From Clostridia bacterium (lineage in GTDB: Bacteria > Bacillota_A > Clostridia > Oscillospirales > CAG-272): a DNA stretch of 64,000 nucleotides. Positions 53,798 through 61,795 of this stretch are shown here, piece after piece (the first letter of the stretch is position 1; every line of letters begins with the position of its first letter). Below the pieces are notes generated by a model that made no database searches, had not been told where the DNA came from, and saw only the letters and a list, made by a program, of their open reading frames with translations. The stretch is taken from contig JAFUJS010000002.1 of NCBI GenBank assembly GCA_017468115.1, positions 87,451 to 151,450 of the forward strand. The letters are read 5' to 3'. Both the position numbers and the translations under genes were made by a program.

Positions 53798-54538
53798 TCA
53801 AAAGTCGCAAATAGATGCAAAAATTGTAACAGCCAGCTTGGCTCTGTATTCTTTATCCTTTAGCTGGGCAAGCTCCTCTTCGTTTGACAAAAATCCACAC
53901 TCAACCAAAATGGCGGGCGAGCTTATATTGTTAAGAATGTAAATTGAGGAGTCAGCCCCCTTTATGCTTCTGTTGTTTTTTGGCTGCAGGTGCTTTTTAA
54001 CAAGATTTCTTAGGTCTGTGGCAAGCTCCTTGCTTTCATCGCAATTTTTAGAATAGTAAATTTGCACGCCGCTGTACTTACTTTGGGAAAACTTGTTCAT
54101 ATGTATTCCCACATAAATCGGGTTTTCCTGCTCCTCGGTAATTTTAAGCCTGTTTTTTAGGTCATACACCTTTTTTTGTCCTGTGTAGCTTTCAAGGTCG
54201 TCGTAGTAATCATAGAGAAGTGTGTCCTCTGTCCTTGTCAATTTTGCATCAGTACAGTTCAGCTCACAGAGGGCAAAAAGCAAATTTGAAATTTCCAAAT
54301 TCAAGTCCTTTTCAAGGGTGCCATCGCCGGCTATTGCCCCTGCATCCTCTCCGCCGTGCCCGGGGTCGATAACTATTGTATAATCGTCGTTTTTGTCGAA
54401 AACAGGCAGGGAAGTGTCTGTATTTGCCATACTAAAGTGGCTTGTTAGCATAAGTCCGATTAAAGCAATAGAGCCGACCGCAACCACAGCCAACAGAAAA
54501 AATCTGATAGTGTATACAAAAGGTCCTTCCTTGTTCAT
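53798..54538 (-). CDS. N-acetylmuramoyl-L-alanine amidase, CwlD-like
   Basis: 246 residues. One N-terminal membrane anchor or signal segment (residues ~10-33), then an amidase_3 domain with zinc ligands in VIDPGHGGEDAGA (His), DLNLEIS (Glu) and YVGIHMNKF (His), and the catalytic Glu in AILVECGFLSN. Cuts the bond between muramic acid and the stem peptide outside the membrane. Size and single-domain form fit CwlD, which prepares spore cortex in sporulating Clostridia; a vegetative role is equally possible. It lies 44 nt after tatD, and the gap holds a structured ribosome site. Confidence 0.88.
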   Translation of the reverse strand: MNKEGPFVYTIRFFLLAVVAVGSIALIGLMLTSHFSMANTDTSLPVFDKNDDYTIVIDPGHGGEDAGAIAGDGTLEKDLNLEISNLLFALCELNCTDAKLTRTEDTLLYDYYDDLESYTGQKKVYDLKNRLKITEEQENPIYVGIHMNKFSQSKYSGVQIYYSKNCDESKELATDLRNLVKKHLQPKNNRSIKGADSSIYILNNISSPAILVECGFLSNEEELAQLKDKEYRAKLAVTIFASICDF

Positions 54539-54575
54539 TTTATCACCTCGATAAAACTTATGAAGGAAGGACCTT
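54520..54575 (-). promoter_or_regulatory. Nested hairpin around the cwlD-like start codon
   Basis: Outer stem AAGGTCCTTCCTT (54575-54563) / AAGGAAGGACCTT (54532-54520) is a perfect 13-bp match. Inner stem TTTTATC / GATAAAA presents the ribosome site GAGGT as its five-base loop. The second outer arm encodes codons 3 to 7 of the amidase. It may set translation of the amidase or act as a partial tatD terminator. Confidence 0.6.
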
Positions 54576-54582
54576 AATTATT

Positions 54583-55359
54583 CTAAATACCAAACAGTCG
54601 CTTTGCGTTTTCGCTTGTCGCCTTGGCAATTTCCTCTACACACACGCCTCGTTGGCTTGCAATCTCCGTAGCGGTCAGCTCCACATACATAGAGTTGTTC
54701 AGTTGTCCTCTGTGGGGTGTGGGGGCGAGATATGGGGCGTCTGTTTCAATAAGCAGCCTGTCAATAGGCACAACCTTGCATGCTTCCTTAGGCACTCTTG
54801 CGTTTTTGAAGGTTACCGTGCCTGAAAAGGAAATGTACCAGCCCAGCTTAACAAGCTCTATCGCCATTTCGGGGCTGCCGGAAAAGCTGTGGAAAACTCC
54901 CTTTACGGAAGGAAAGTCTTTAACAACGCTAAGACAATCTCCGTGGGCATCTCTGTCGTGTATAATAACAGGAATATTTAGCTTTTTTGCCAGCTCCATT
55001 TGCTTTCTAAAGTAAAGCATTTGCAAATCTCTGGGAATATCCTCGTAGTGGTAGTCAAGTCCGATTTCTCCAAGGGCAACAGCCTTTTTGTCCTTGAGAA
55101 GCTCTTCAATTACCGATATCGCCTTGTCAGGGTCATCATAGAAAACATCAGATGGATGAATACCGCAGGATGCATAAAGCTCCTCGTACATATTTGCCAG
55201 CTCCACAGAGCGCCTTGAGTTTTCAAGACTGGTGCCGATATTTATAATATGCTCAATGTTACCTGCAAAACAGTCCTTTATAAGCTGGTGTGTGCCACCC
55301 TCGTATTCATTTTCAAAACGGCTGTCATCACAATGTGCGTGTGTATCAAAAAATTTCAT
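54583..55359 (-). CDS. tatD: TatD-family metal-dependent hydrolase (DNase)
   Basis: 258 residues, full length. Metal ligands and signatures: FDTHAHCDDSRF, LGEIGLDYHYEDIP, VIIHDRDAHGD, VFHSFSGSPEMA and LLIETDAPYLAP. A TIM-barrel exonuclease or 3' DNA processing enzyme with a two-metal site. The start ATG 55359 follows AAAAGGAAC. First of the tatD-cwlD pair. Confidence 0.95.
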   Translation of the reverse strand: MKFFDTHAHCDDSRFENEYEGGTHQLIKDCFAGNIEHIINIGTSLENSRRSVELANMYEELYASCGIHPSDVFYDDPDKAISVIEELLKDKKAVALGEIGLDYHYEDIPRDLQMLYFRKQMELAKKLNIPVIIHDRDAHGDCLSVVKDFPSVKGVFHSFSGSPEMAIELVKLGWYISFSGTVTFKNARVPKEACKVVPIDRLLIETDAPYLAPTPHRGQLNNSMYVELTATEIASQRGVCVEEIAKATSENAKRLFGI

Positions 55360-55413
55360 TTATAGTTCCTTTTATGGGCGAAAATGCCCAACCTGTGTCG
55401 ATTTTTTTGAAAA

Positions 55414-55437
55414 ATATGGGGACAAGCGTCCCCATAT
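55414..55437 (-). terminator. Terminator of nagA-metG
   Basis: Perfect 10-bp stem ATATGGGGAC / GTCCCCATAT, four-base loop, then TTTTTC on the minus strand. Confidence 0.9.
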
Positions 55438-55439
55438 AA

Positions 55440-57377
55440 TTAGTGTACTCTTTCTCCGTTAGGAGTGTCCTTGTCAAGGAAGATAACTCTTACAGTTTCC
55501 TCACCGGATGCAAGCAGCATACCCTCGCTTTCAATACCGCAAAGCTTTGCAGGCGCAAGGTTTGCAACAATTACAACCTTCTTGCCAATAAGAGCCTCAG
55601 GCTCGTAGAACTTAGCAATTCCGGAAACGATTTGGCGCTTTTCGTAGCCAAGGTCAACCTTAAGCTTAAGAAGCTTCTTTGCCTTTGGCACCTTCTCGCA
55701 CTCTATTATTTCGGCTGTTCTTAATTCAACCTCCATAAACTTGTCAATGCCAATAATAGCACATCCCTCAGGCTTTTGTTGTGCTTTTTGCGCCTCCAGC
55801 TTAGCCTGTCTTTCAGCCTCAACCTCAGCCAGCATCTTTTGCTCGTCAATTCTTGCGAAAAGAATCTTGCTTTCTCCAAGAGCCTTGCCGCTTTCAAGCT
55901 TTCCAAAGTCGTCAATTGACTTGTAGCACACAAGCTCGGTGTTAAGCTGCTTAAAGATTTCCTCGCAGGTCTTTGGCATAATAGGGCTAAGAAGCACTGC
56001 GCTGATTCTAATAGTTTCAAGAAGATTATAGAGAACTGTTCCAAGCCTTGGCCTCTTTGCCTCATCCTTCGCAAGCACCCAAGGAGTTGTTTCGTCAATA
56101 TACTTATTTGCACGGCTGAGCATTTCAAACACAGACTCACAAGCCTCGCTGATATGGTATGTGTCCATAAGCTGGCAGAAGCTTTCCTTAGCCTTAGCGC
56201 ATACAGCCTTAAGGTCGGAGTCAACGCCCTCGTCTCCCTGTGGTACAGGAATGATGCCGTCAAAATACTTTTTTGTCATCGCAACAGAACGGCTGACTAG
56301 GTTGCCAAGATTGTTTGCAAGGTCAGTATTAAAGCGATTAATTACAGATTCATAGGTAATGCTGCCATCGTTTGCGTAAGGCATTTCGGAAAGTGCGTAG
56401 TATCTTACACCGTCAACGCCAAAGCGCTTTGTCAGCTCGTCAGCGTAAACTACATTTCCCTTAGATTTTGACATCTTGTCCATACCAAAGTTGAACCATG
56501 GGTGTGCAAACACCTTCTTAGGAAGCTCAACACCGAGAGCCATAAGCATAATAGGCCAGTAAATTGTATGGAAGCGAACAATATCCTTGCCGATTACGTG
56601 AACATCACAGGGCCAATATTTTTGGAAAAGCTCCGGCTGAACCTCGTTGTCAGGGTCGTAGCCAAGACCTGTAATGTAGTTGGAAAGGGCATCAATCCAA
56701 ACGTAGGTAACGTGCTTAGGGTCAAAGGAAACAGGCACGCCCCAGTTAAAGGATGTACGGGAAACGCAAAGGTCCTGAAGACCGGGCTTTAGGAAGTTGT
56801 TTATCATTTCCTTCTTCCTTGACTCAGGCTGAATAAATTCAGGGTGAGTCTCAATATGCTCCATAAGTCTGTCAGCATACTTGCTCATTTTGAAGAAGTA
56901 AGCCTCTTCCTTAGTCTTTATAACCTCACGTCCACAGTCAGGGCACTTGCCGTCAACTAACTGAGTTTCTGTAAAGAAGGACTCACAGGGTGTGCAGTAA
57001 AGACCCTCGTAGTAGCCCTTGTAAATATCGCCCTGGTCGTAGAGCTTTTTGAAAATATGCTCAACCGCGGTCTTGTGATATGAGTCTGTTGTTCTTATGA
57101 AATAGTCATAAGAGGTGTCCATAAGATTCCAAAGCTCCTTGATTTCTCCGGCAACGCCGTCAACAAACTCTTGAGGTGTTACGCCGGCTGCCTTAGCCTT
57201 GTCCTGAATCTTTTGACCATGCTCATCAGTACCGGTCATAAAGCGAACATCAAAGCCCCTTTGTCTTTTGTATCTTGCAATAGCGTCAGTTGCAATAGCC
57301 TCATAGGTGTTGCCAAAGTGTGGCTTACCTGAGGCATAAGCAATAGCAGTAGTTATATAAAATTTTTCCTTATTCAT
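55440..57377 (-). CDS. metG: Methionyl-tRNA synthetase
   Basis: 645 residues from ATG 57377 (GGAAGG upstream; it overlaps the nagA end by 8 nt). HIGH-type motif ASGKPHFGNTYEA and KMSKS motif GMDKMSKSKGNVVY. A single knuckle of zinc cysteines is seen: CTPCESFF and CPDCGREV. The C-terminal ~110 residues are a Trbp111/EMAPII-like tRNA-binding domain (FMEVELRTAEIIECEKVP to the end). Charges tRNA-Met. No T-box is present before it; it is transcribed with nagA. Confidence 0.97.
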   Translation of the reverse strand: MNKEKFYITTAIAYASGKPHFGNTYEAIATDAIARYKRQRGFDVRFMTGTDEHGQKIQDKAKAAGVTPQEFVDGVAGEIKELWNLMDTSYDYFIRTTDSYHKTAVEHIFKKLYDQGDIYKGYYEGLYCTPCESFFTETQLVDGKCPDCGREVIKTKEEAYFFKMSKYADRLMEHIETHPEFIQPESRKKEMINNFLKPGLQDLCVSRTSFNWGVPVSFDPKHVTYVWIDALSNYITGLGYDPDNEVQPELFQKYWPCDVHVIGKDIVRFHTIYWPIMLMALGVELPKKVFAHPWFNFGMDKMSKSKGNVVYADELTKRFGVDGVRYYALSEMPYANDGSITYESVINRFNTDLANNLGNLVSRSVAMTKKYFDGIIPVPQGDEGVDSDLKAVCAKAKESFCQLMDTYHISEACESVFEMLSRANKYIDETTPWVLAKDEAKRPRLGTVLYNLLETIRISAVLLSPIMPKTCEEIFKQLNTELVCYKSIDDFGKLESGKALGESKILFARIDEQKMLAEVEAERQAKLEAQKAQQKPEGCAIIGIDKFMEVELRTAEIIECEKVPKAKKLLKLKVDLGYEKRQIVSGIAKFYEPEALIGKKVVIVANLAPAKLCGIESEGMLLASGEETVRVIFLDKDTPNGERVH

Positions 57378-58536
57378 TTTCAACCTTCCTTCCGCCGACA
57401 TAAACCTCTTGGATTTCCGGATTATCTATATCGGAAAGCACGATAAAATCGGCACGATAGCATTTTTCAAGCTTGCCCACGAATGGAGCACCAACCATGC
57501 TGGCTGGGTTAACTGTGGCATATTTAAGCGCCTTGTTAAGAGGCAAGCCACAAAAGCTCATAAAGTTTTTAAGAGCCTTAAACATTGTAAGGGTACTGCC
57601 TGCAAGGGTGCCGTTTTCATCCATAGCACAGCCGTTTTTAACAATAACGCTGGTGCCGGCAATTCTATATTCGCCATCAGGACCACCGGCAGCCGCCAAT
57701 GAGTCGGTAATGAGAACCAGCTTGTCAGTAGGCTTTGCCTTATAAATCAGCCTTACAATAGCGGGATGCAGGTGCATTCCATCACAAATTACCTCTGCGT
57801 AAGCATTGTCCTTGGTTAAGGCACAGGTGGTTGCGCCCGGCATTCGATGATGTATTGCGGTCATTGCATTAAATGTGTGTGTAAATGAGGTAGCGCCCCA
57901 GGAAAGTGCCAAGCACGCCTCCTCGTAGGTTGCATTAGTATGGGCAACACCAACCGTTGCGCCGTATTCCTTTGCCTTTTTGATAAATGCCTCGCCACCC
58001 TCAAGCTCGGGAGCTATAGAGAAGTGAAGCGGAGCAGGCATCATAGCCTGTGCAAGCTCATCAAGCTCCTCAAGATTTGGAAGAGCCAAATATTCGGGGT
58101 TGTGTGCACCCTTCTTAACAGGATTTAGATATCTGCCTTCCATATGAATACCAATAAGATTTGCGTGTCCCACCTTGCTAGAAAGCCTGTTTGGGTTAAT
58201 TGCAAATATGGAGTTCATAAGCTTGGAATAGCCGGCAGAGGCAAGGGTCGCCATAACAGAGGTTGTACCGAATTTTGCATAGGCCCTGCACATTTTTGCA
58301 ACCTCTTCCTCGTTTGCAAGGTTAAAATCATAGCCACCAATGCCGTGGGTGTGCACATCTATAAGACCTGGAATTATATGCTTTCCGTTTAATGAGATTG
58401 TGGCATAGCCGTCTTTTGAGCTATCCTCTCCCATATCTACAATGTAGCCATCCTCACAAAAGATATTCACTTTTCTAAAGCTTTCTGTGCTTGAATCAAA
58501 AACCAAGCCGTCTACAAAAGCCACACGATGCTTCAT
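57370..58536 (-). CDS. nagA: N-acetylglucosamine-6-phosphate deacetylase
   Basis: 388 residues. Releases acetate from GlcNAc-6-P for recycling of amino sugars. Amidohydrolase barrel: DVHTHGIGGYDF (metal site), LIGIHMEGRYLNPVKKGAHN (Glu ligand), VGVAHTNATYEEA, FTHTFNAMTAIHHR and the catalytic Asp in VLITDSLAAAGGPDG. GGAGGA lies before ATG 58536. No nagB or nagE nearby; the overlap with metG suggests the pair is transcribed together. Confidence 0.95.
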   Translation of the reverse strand: MKHRVAFVDGLVFDSSTESFRKVNIFCEDGYIVDMGEDSSKDGYATISLNGKHIIPGLIDVHTHGIGGYDFNLANEEEVAKMCRAYAKFGTTSVMATLASAGYSKLMNSIFAINPNRLSSKVGHANLIGIHMEGRYLNPVKKGAHNPEYLALPNLEELDELAQAMMPAPLHFSIAPELEGGEAFIKKAKEYGATVGVAHTNATYEEACLALSWGATSFTHTFNAMTAIHHRMPGATTCALTKDNAYAEVICDGMHLHPAIVRLIYKAKPTDKLVLITDSLAAAGGPDGEYRIAGTSVIVKNGCAMDENGTLAGSTLTMFKALKNFMSFCGLPLNKALKYATVNPASMVGAPFVGKLEKCYRADFIVLSDIDNPEIQEVYVGGRKVENE

Positions 58537-58570
58537 AATAATTCCTCCGTCAATTGTATTTCAATATTAT

Positions 58571-58599
58571 ATTGTAACAGATAAAATAAAATATATCAA
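58571..58599 (-). promoter_or_regulatory. Promoter of nagA-metG
   Basis: Minus strand TTGATA (58599-58594), 17-nt spacer, TACAAT (58576-58571). Confidence 0.6.
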
Positions 58600-58663
58600 G
58601 TAATTTGGGGTAATTTCCCAAACAAAAATTCGACAAATTTTGTAAAAGAGCAGAGTGGGGAAG

Positions 58664-58690
58664 AAAAAAGTGAGCAAGTGCTCACTTTTT
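58664..58690 (-). terminator. Terminator of rsmI
   Basis: Stem AAAAGTGAGCA / TGCTCACTTTT with loop AG/CT, T-runs on both strands, touching the rsmI stop codon. Confidence 0.9.
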
Positions 58691-59570
58691 AGCTGTTAAT
58701 AATCTTATAAATTTCGCTTTTAGATACGCCACGGTCCTTAGCTGCCGCCTTGATAGCATCCATCTTCTTCATTTCCCGGGAAATATAATACTCAACATGC
58801 TCATTTACGGACATATCCTTCCAAAAAGCATTTTCCTCTGTTGGTGCGGTACAGCCCTCAACCACCAAAACATATTCTCCTCTTGGGCTAAGCTCCTCGT
58901 AGTGAGCAAGCGCACCCGAAATGGTTGTTCTGATTATTTCCTCATTCAGCTTTGTAAGCTCTCTGCAAAGAGCGATTTTTCTGTCTCCGAGTACCGAGAG
59001 TAAATCCTCAAGGGTTTTTATCAGCTTGTGGGGCGCCTCGTAGAAAATAGTGGTACGAGTGTCGTTCTTTATCTCGTTAAGACGGTCAAGACGTTCATTT
59101 TTATTAGTGCTTAAAAAGCCCTCAAAGCAAAATCTTCCTGTTGGAAGCGCAGATAATGCCAAGGCATTAACAACTGCCGAGCAGCCGGGGATTGATGTAA
59201 CAGGAACACCGTTTTCGCTACACAAAACCACTAAGTCCTCTCCGGGGTCGGATATAGCAGGTGTGCCCGCATCTGTAACCAAGGCACAGCTTTCTCCCGC
59301 CTTTAGTCTTTCCAAAATTACAAGCCCACGCTCTCTTTTATTATGCTCAAAGTAGCTGACCATCGGCTTCGAAATACCGAAGTAGCTAAGCAGCTTTCCT
59401 GAGTTTCTTGTGTCCTCTGCAGCTACAAAATCCACCTCTGAAAGCACCTTTAGCGCTCTTTGTGAAATATCGGACAGGTTTCCGATAGGGGTAGCCACCA
59501 AATACAGCGTGCCACCGATTATTTGATTTTTGTCCTCGTATGAGGCATTTCTGTTTCCTGAGCTACGCAT
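58689..59570 (-). CDS. rsmI: 16S rRNA (cytidine1402-2'-O)-methyltransferase
   Basis: 293 residues. SAM-dependent tetrapyrrole-methylase fold: GTLYLVATPIGNLSDISQRA, FVAAEDTRNSGKLL, ALVTDAGTPAISDPGEDLV and SIPGCSAVVNALALSALPT. The C-terminal helical domain ends with a short HTH-like stretch. It methylates C1402 of 16S rRNA with RsmH. GGAGAG lies before ATG 59570, 9 nt after the stop of the preceding methyltransferase gene, so they form an operon. Confidence 0.95.
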   Translation of the reverse strand: MRSSGNRNASYEDKNQIIGGTLYLVATPIGNLSDISQRALKVLSEVDFVAAEDTRNSGKLLSYFGISKPMVSYFEHNKRERGLVILERLKAGESCALVTDAGTPAISDPGEDLVVLCSENGVPVTSIPGCSAVVNALALSALPTGRFCFEGFLSTNKNERLDRLNEIKNDTRTTIFYEAPHKLIKTLEDLLSVLGDRKIALCRELTKLNEEIIRTTISGALAHYEELSPRGEYVLVVEGCTAPTEENAFWKDMSVNEHVEYYISREMKKMDAIKAAAKDRGVSKSEIYKIINS

Positions 59571-59579
59571 ATTTCTCTC

Positions 59580-60317
59580 CTAAAAGCTACAATTTTTGTA
59601 GATTGCTTCAAACTCACAAGTGTATTCCTGTGTGCCGTTTTTGTAAATGTAAACAGGCTTGTCCACCACCATTCCGCTTTTTGCGCCAAGCTTGGCTTGA
59701 ATCAGCAAAAGTGAGGGGGGAGTGTCTGAATTTGGGTGTATAAAGGTGAGCCTTTTTGGCTCAAATTTGTTACTTTTTAATGCGAAAATAAGGTCCGAAA
59801 GCCTGTCGGGGCGATAAACTATATAAAAATCTCCCCCCTGCTTAAGAAGTCTTTTTGCCACTGCGCAAAAGTCGTCGATGCCGCCAAACATTTCGTGTCT
59901 TGAAATCTTTTTGCACTCGTTGTCGTTCAGCTTGCCCGAGGTGCTTTTCATGTAAGGCGGATTTGAAAAAACAAAATCAACCTCTCCCTCTGTATCAAGT
60001 GTGGTAACATCTCTTAAATCCTTGTTTATTACCGTGAAATCGCCTTCAAGTCCGTTTAGCTCGCCATTGCGCCCTGCAATGTCTGCTATGGCACCTTGCA
60101 CCTCAATTCCGTACACGTGTTGGCACTTTTTCTTGGTCAAAGCAAGCAGGGAGATTACTCCGCTACCGGCGCCAAGCTCCACACCTCTTGACCTGCTCCT
60201 TTTCGGCAGATAAGCAGAAAGAAGGTAAGCATCCGTGCCAAAGGTAAGGCTGTCCTTGTTCTCGATAAGCCTTAGTCTCTCATTTATTTCATTTATTCTT
60301 TCATTCTCGTTAAGCAC
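59580..60317 (-). CDS. tRNA1(Val) (adenine-N6)-methyltransferase-like protein
   Basis: 245 residues from GTG 60317 (AAGGGGGA 6 nt upstream); the longer open frame to 60359 overlaps the upstream terminator. Rossmann methyltransferase with GVELGAGSGVISLLAL (SAM site) and DFVFSNPPYMKSTSGK, the NPPY motif of N6-adenine methyltransferases. The layout matches TrmN6/YfiC, which modifies A37 of tRNA1-Val; the target here is inferred. First gene of the pair with rsmI. Confidence 0.88.
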   Translation of the reverse strand: MLNENERINEINERLRLIENKDSLTFGTDAYLLSAYLPKRSRSRGVELGAGSGVISLLALTKKKCQHVYGIEVQGAIADIAGRNGELNGLEGDFTVINKDLRDVTTLDTEGEVDFVFSNPPYMKSTSGKLNDNECKKISRHEMFGGIDDFCAVAKRLLKQGGDFYIVYRPDRLSDLIFALKSNKFEPKRLTFIHPNSDTPPSLLLIQAKLGAKSGMVVDKPVYIYKNGTQEYTCEFEAIYKNCSF

Positions 60318-60344
60318 AGGTGTTCCCCCTTTCTTAAAAAAGAA

Positions 60345-60374
60345 GAGACTTTTGCTCAAAAAAGCAGAAGTCTC
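60345..60374 (-). terminator. Terminator of ferredoxin gene 1
   Basis: Minus strand GAGACTTCTGCT / AGCAAAAGTCTC (one mismatch) followed by TTCTTTTTT. The ~105 bases between it and the ferredoxin stop hold nothing else I can name. Confidence 0.8.
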
Positions 60375-60481
60375 AACCTATTTTATACTCTTCTTTCAAG
60401 GCTTTCCATAATATGTATTATGTAATATCTCGGTAGCTTTCCACTCTACACGGATAACAGTCTTTTTTAAGTATCTCTGAA

Positions 60482-60652
60482 TTATTCCTCAACAGGAGCA
60501 GAAACAGGGCAAGAGCCTGCGCATGCACCGCAAGAAATGCACTCATCAGCGTTGATAACATACTTGCCGTCGCCTTCAGCGATGCAGCCACAAGGACATG
60601 CGTCAGCACAAGCGCCACAAGAAATGCAATCGTCAGTAATCTTATAAGCCAT
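60482..60652 (-). CDS. 2[4Fe-4S] ferredoxin 1
   Basis: 56 residues, ATG at 60652 with GGGAGG upstream. Cysteine clusters DDCISCGACADACP and DECISCGACAGSCP give two [4Fe-4S] sites (Cys 9, 12, 15, 19 and 38, 41, 44, 48). Two extra cysteines follow the first cluster (PCGC). Short acidic electron carrier of the clostridial type, for example for hydrogenase or pyruvate oxidoreductase. Own promoter and terminator. Confidence 0.93.
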   Translation of the reverse strand: MAYKITDDCISCGACADACPCGCIAEGDGKYVINADECISCGACAGSCPVSAPVEE

Positions 60653-60682
60653 GATGATACCTCCCTAATATTTTATATTTTT

Positions 60683-60710
60683 ATTTTATCACAAAAATTA
60701 TATTTGTCAA
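60683..60710 (-). promoter_or_regulatory. Promoter of ferredoxin 1
   Basis: Minus strand TTGACA (60710-60705), 16-nt spacer, TAAAAT (60688-60683). Confidence 0.7.
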
Positions 60711-60742
60711 GTAAAACCCACAAAAAAGCTGGTGGTAATTAC

Positions 60743-60907
60743 TTATTCTGCCTCAATTGCATCAACAGGGCAAAGTGCGCTACATGCGCCACAGCCTATG
60801 CAAGCCTCGCTGTTTATTGTAGCAACCTCGTCAAGCTTGATTGCGTCAACGGGACAGTTGCCACTGCAGCTACCACAGCCTATGCAAGCGTCAGTAACCT
60901 TATACAT
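60743..60907 (-). CDS. 2[4Fe-4S] ferredoxin 2, coupled to ricT
   Basis: 54 residues, ATG at 60907 overlapping the ricT stop by one base (TAATG). Clusters ACIGCGSCSGNCP and ACIGCGACSALCP, each followed by VDAI, give two [4Fe-4S] sites. It differs from ferredoxin 1 and is the last gene of holB-ricT-fd. Its coupling to an Fe-S protein suggests they may share electrons or clusters; this is inference. Confidence 0.93.
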   Translation of the reverse strand: MYKVTDACIGCGSCSGNCPVDAIKLDEVATINSEACIGCGACSALCPVDAIEAE

Positions 60908-61782
60908 TATTCCTCACCCTCCTCATCCTTGCGGTCGTTTGATTTTTTCTTTGGCATTGAAAGGACCTTAACATCGTCACGCTTATAGGTTCTAACGCTT
61001 TCATTGATTTTTACCTTTACCGTACCCTGAATCGGGTTAATTTCCGTAACCTCGCCCACACCGTCGGCAGTTCTGACAGTAGAATCAACAGGTGGGGTCA
61101 TCTTAATTTCCTGAACATATGTATCGTGCTCAAAGCGCAAACAGCACATAAGCCTGCCGCAGGCACCGGAAATTTTTGAGGAGTTAAGGGACAAATTCTG
61201 CTCCTTAGCCATCTTAATAGAAACCTGGCAAAAGTCAGGTAGAAAGGTGCTACAGCAGAAGGGTCTGCCGCAAATGCCAAGACCGCCCATAAACTTTGCC
61301 TCATCACGAATACCGATTTGCCTTAGCTCAATTCTTGTTTTAAAGGTGGAGGCAAGGTCCTTTACTAGCTCACGAAAGTCAATTCTGCCGTCAGCGGTAA
61401 AGTAAAAGGTTAGCTTGGAGGCATCAAAGGTATATTCAGCCTCAATAAGCTTCATTTCAAGCCCGTGTGCGGCAATCTTGCTTTGACAGGTTCTTAAAGC
61501 CTCAGCTTCCTTTTTCTTGTTCTCCTCGTTTGCCTTAATATCCTTTGGGGTCGCAATCCTTATAACAGGGCGAAGGGGCGGAACAATCTCACTTTCGTCA
61601 ACCATCTTGTTAGGACAAGCAACCTTACCAAACTCAAGTCCTCTTGCAGTTTCAACAACGCAGTAGTCGCTGGACTTAGCCACATTATTATTCGGTGTAA
61701 AGTAGTAGGTTTTTCCCCCATCCTTAAATCGGATGCCGATAACCTCTACCTGCTTGCTTTCTTTGTTAATTATATCAGCCAT
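60907..61782 (-). CDS. ricT: RicT/YaaT-type PSP1 protein
   Basis: 291 residues. PSP1 domain: VVETARGLEFGKV and a C-terminal GGLGICGRPFCCSTFLPDF and SGACGRLMCCLRFEHDTYV, which carry the cysteines that bind Fe-S clusters in the B. subtilis RicA-RicF-RicT complex. That complex helps mRNA maturation by RNase Y and affects sporulation and competence. The basic, acidic-tailed C-terminus (KKKSNDRKDEEGEE) is normal. It is 13 nt after holB, as in many Bacillota, and overlaps ferredoxin 2. Confidence 0.94.
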   Translation of the reverse strand: MADIINKESKQVEVIGIRFKDGGKTYYFTPNNNVAKSSDYCVVETARGLEFGKVACPNKMVDESEIVPPLRPVIRIATPKDIKANEENKKKEAEALRTCQSKIAAHGLEMKLIEAEYTFDASKLTFYFTADGRIDFRELVKDLASTFKTRIELRQIGIRDEAKFMGGLGICGRPFCCSTFLPDFCQVSIKMAKEQNLSLNSSKISGACGRLMCCLRFEHDTYVQEIKMTPPVDSTVRTADGVGEVTEINPIQGTVKVKINESVRTYKRDDVKVLSMPKKKSNDRKDEEGEE

Positions 61783-61795
61783 ATTTATTTGCCTT

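Noticed and set aside
60418..60618. 66-codon minus-strand frame over the ferredoxin
   Set aside because: It is out of frame with the clear 2[4Fe-4S] ferredoxin at 60482-60652.
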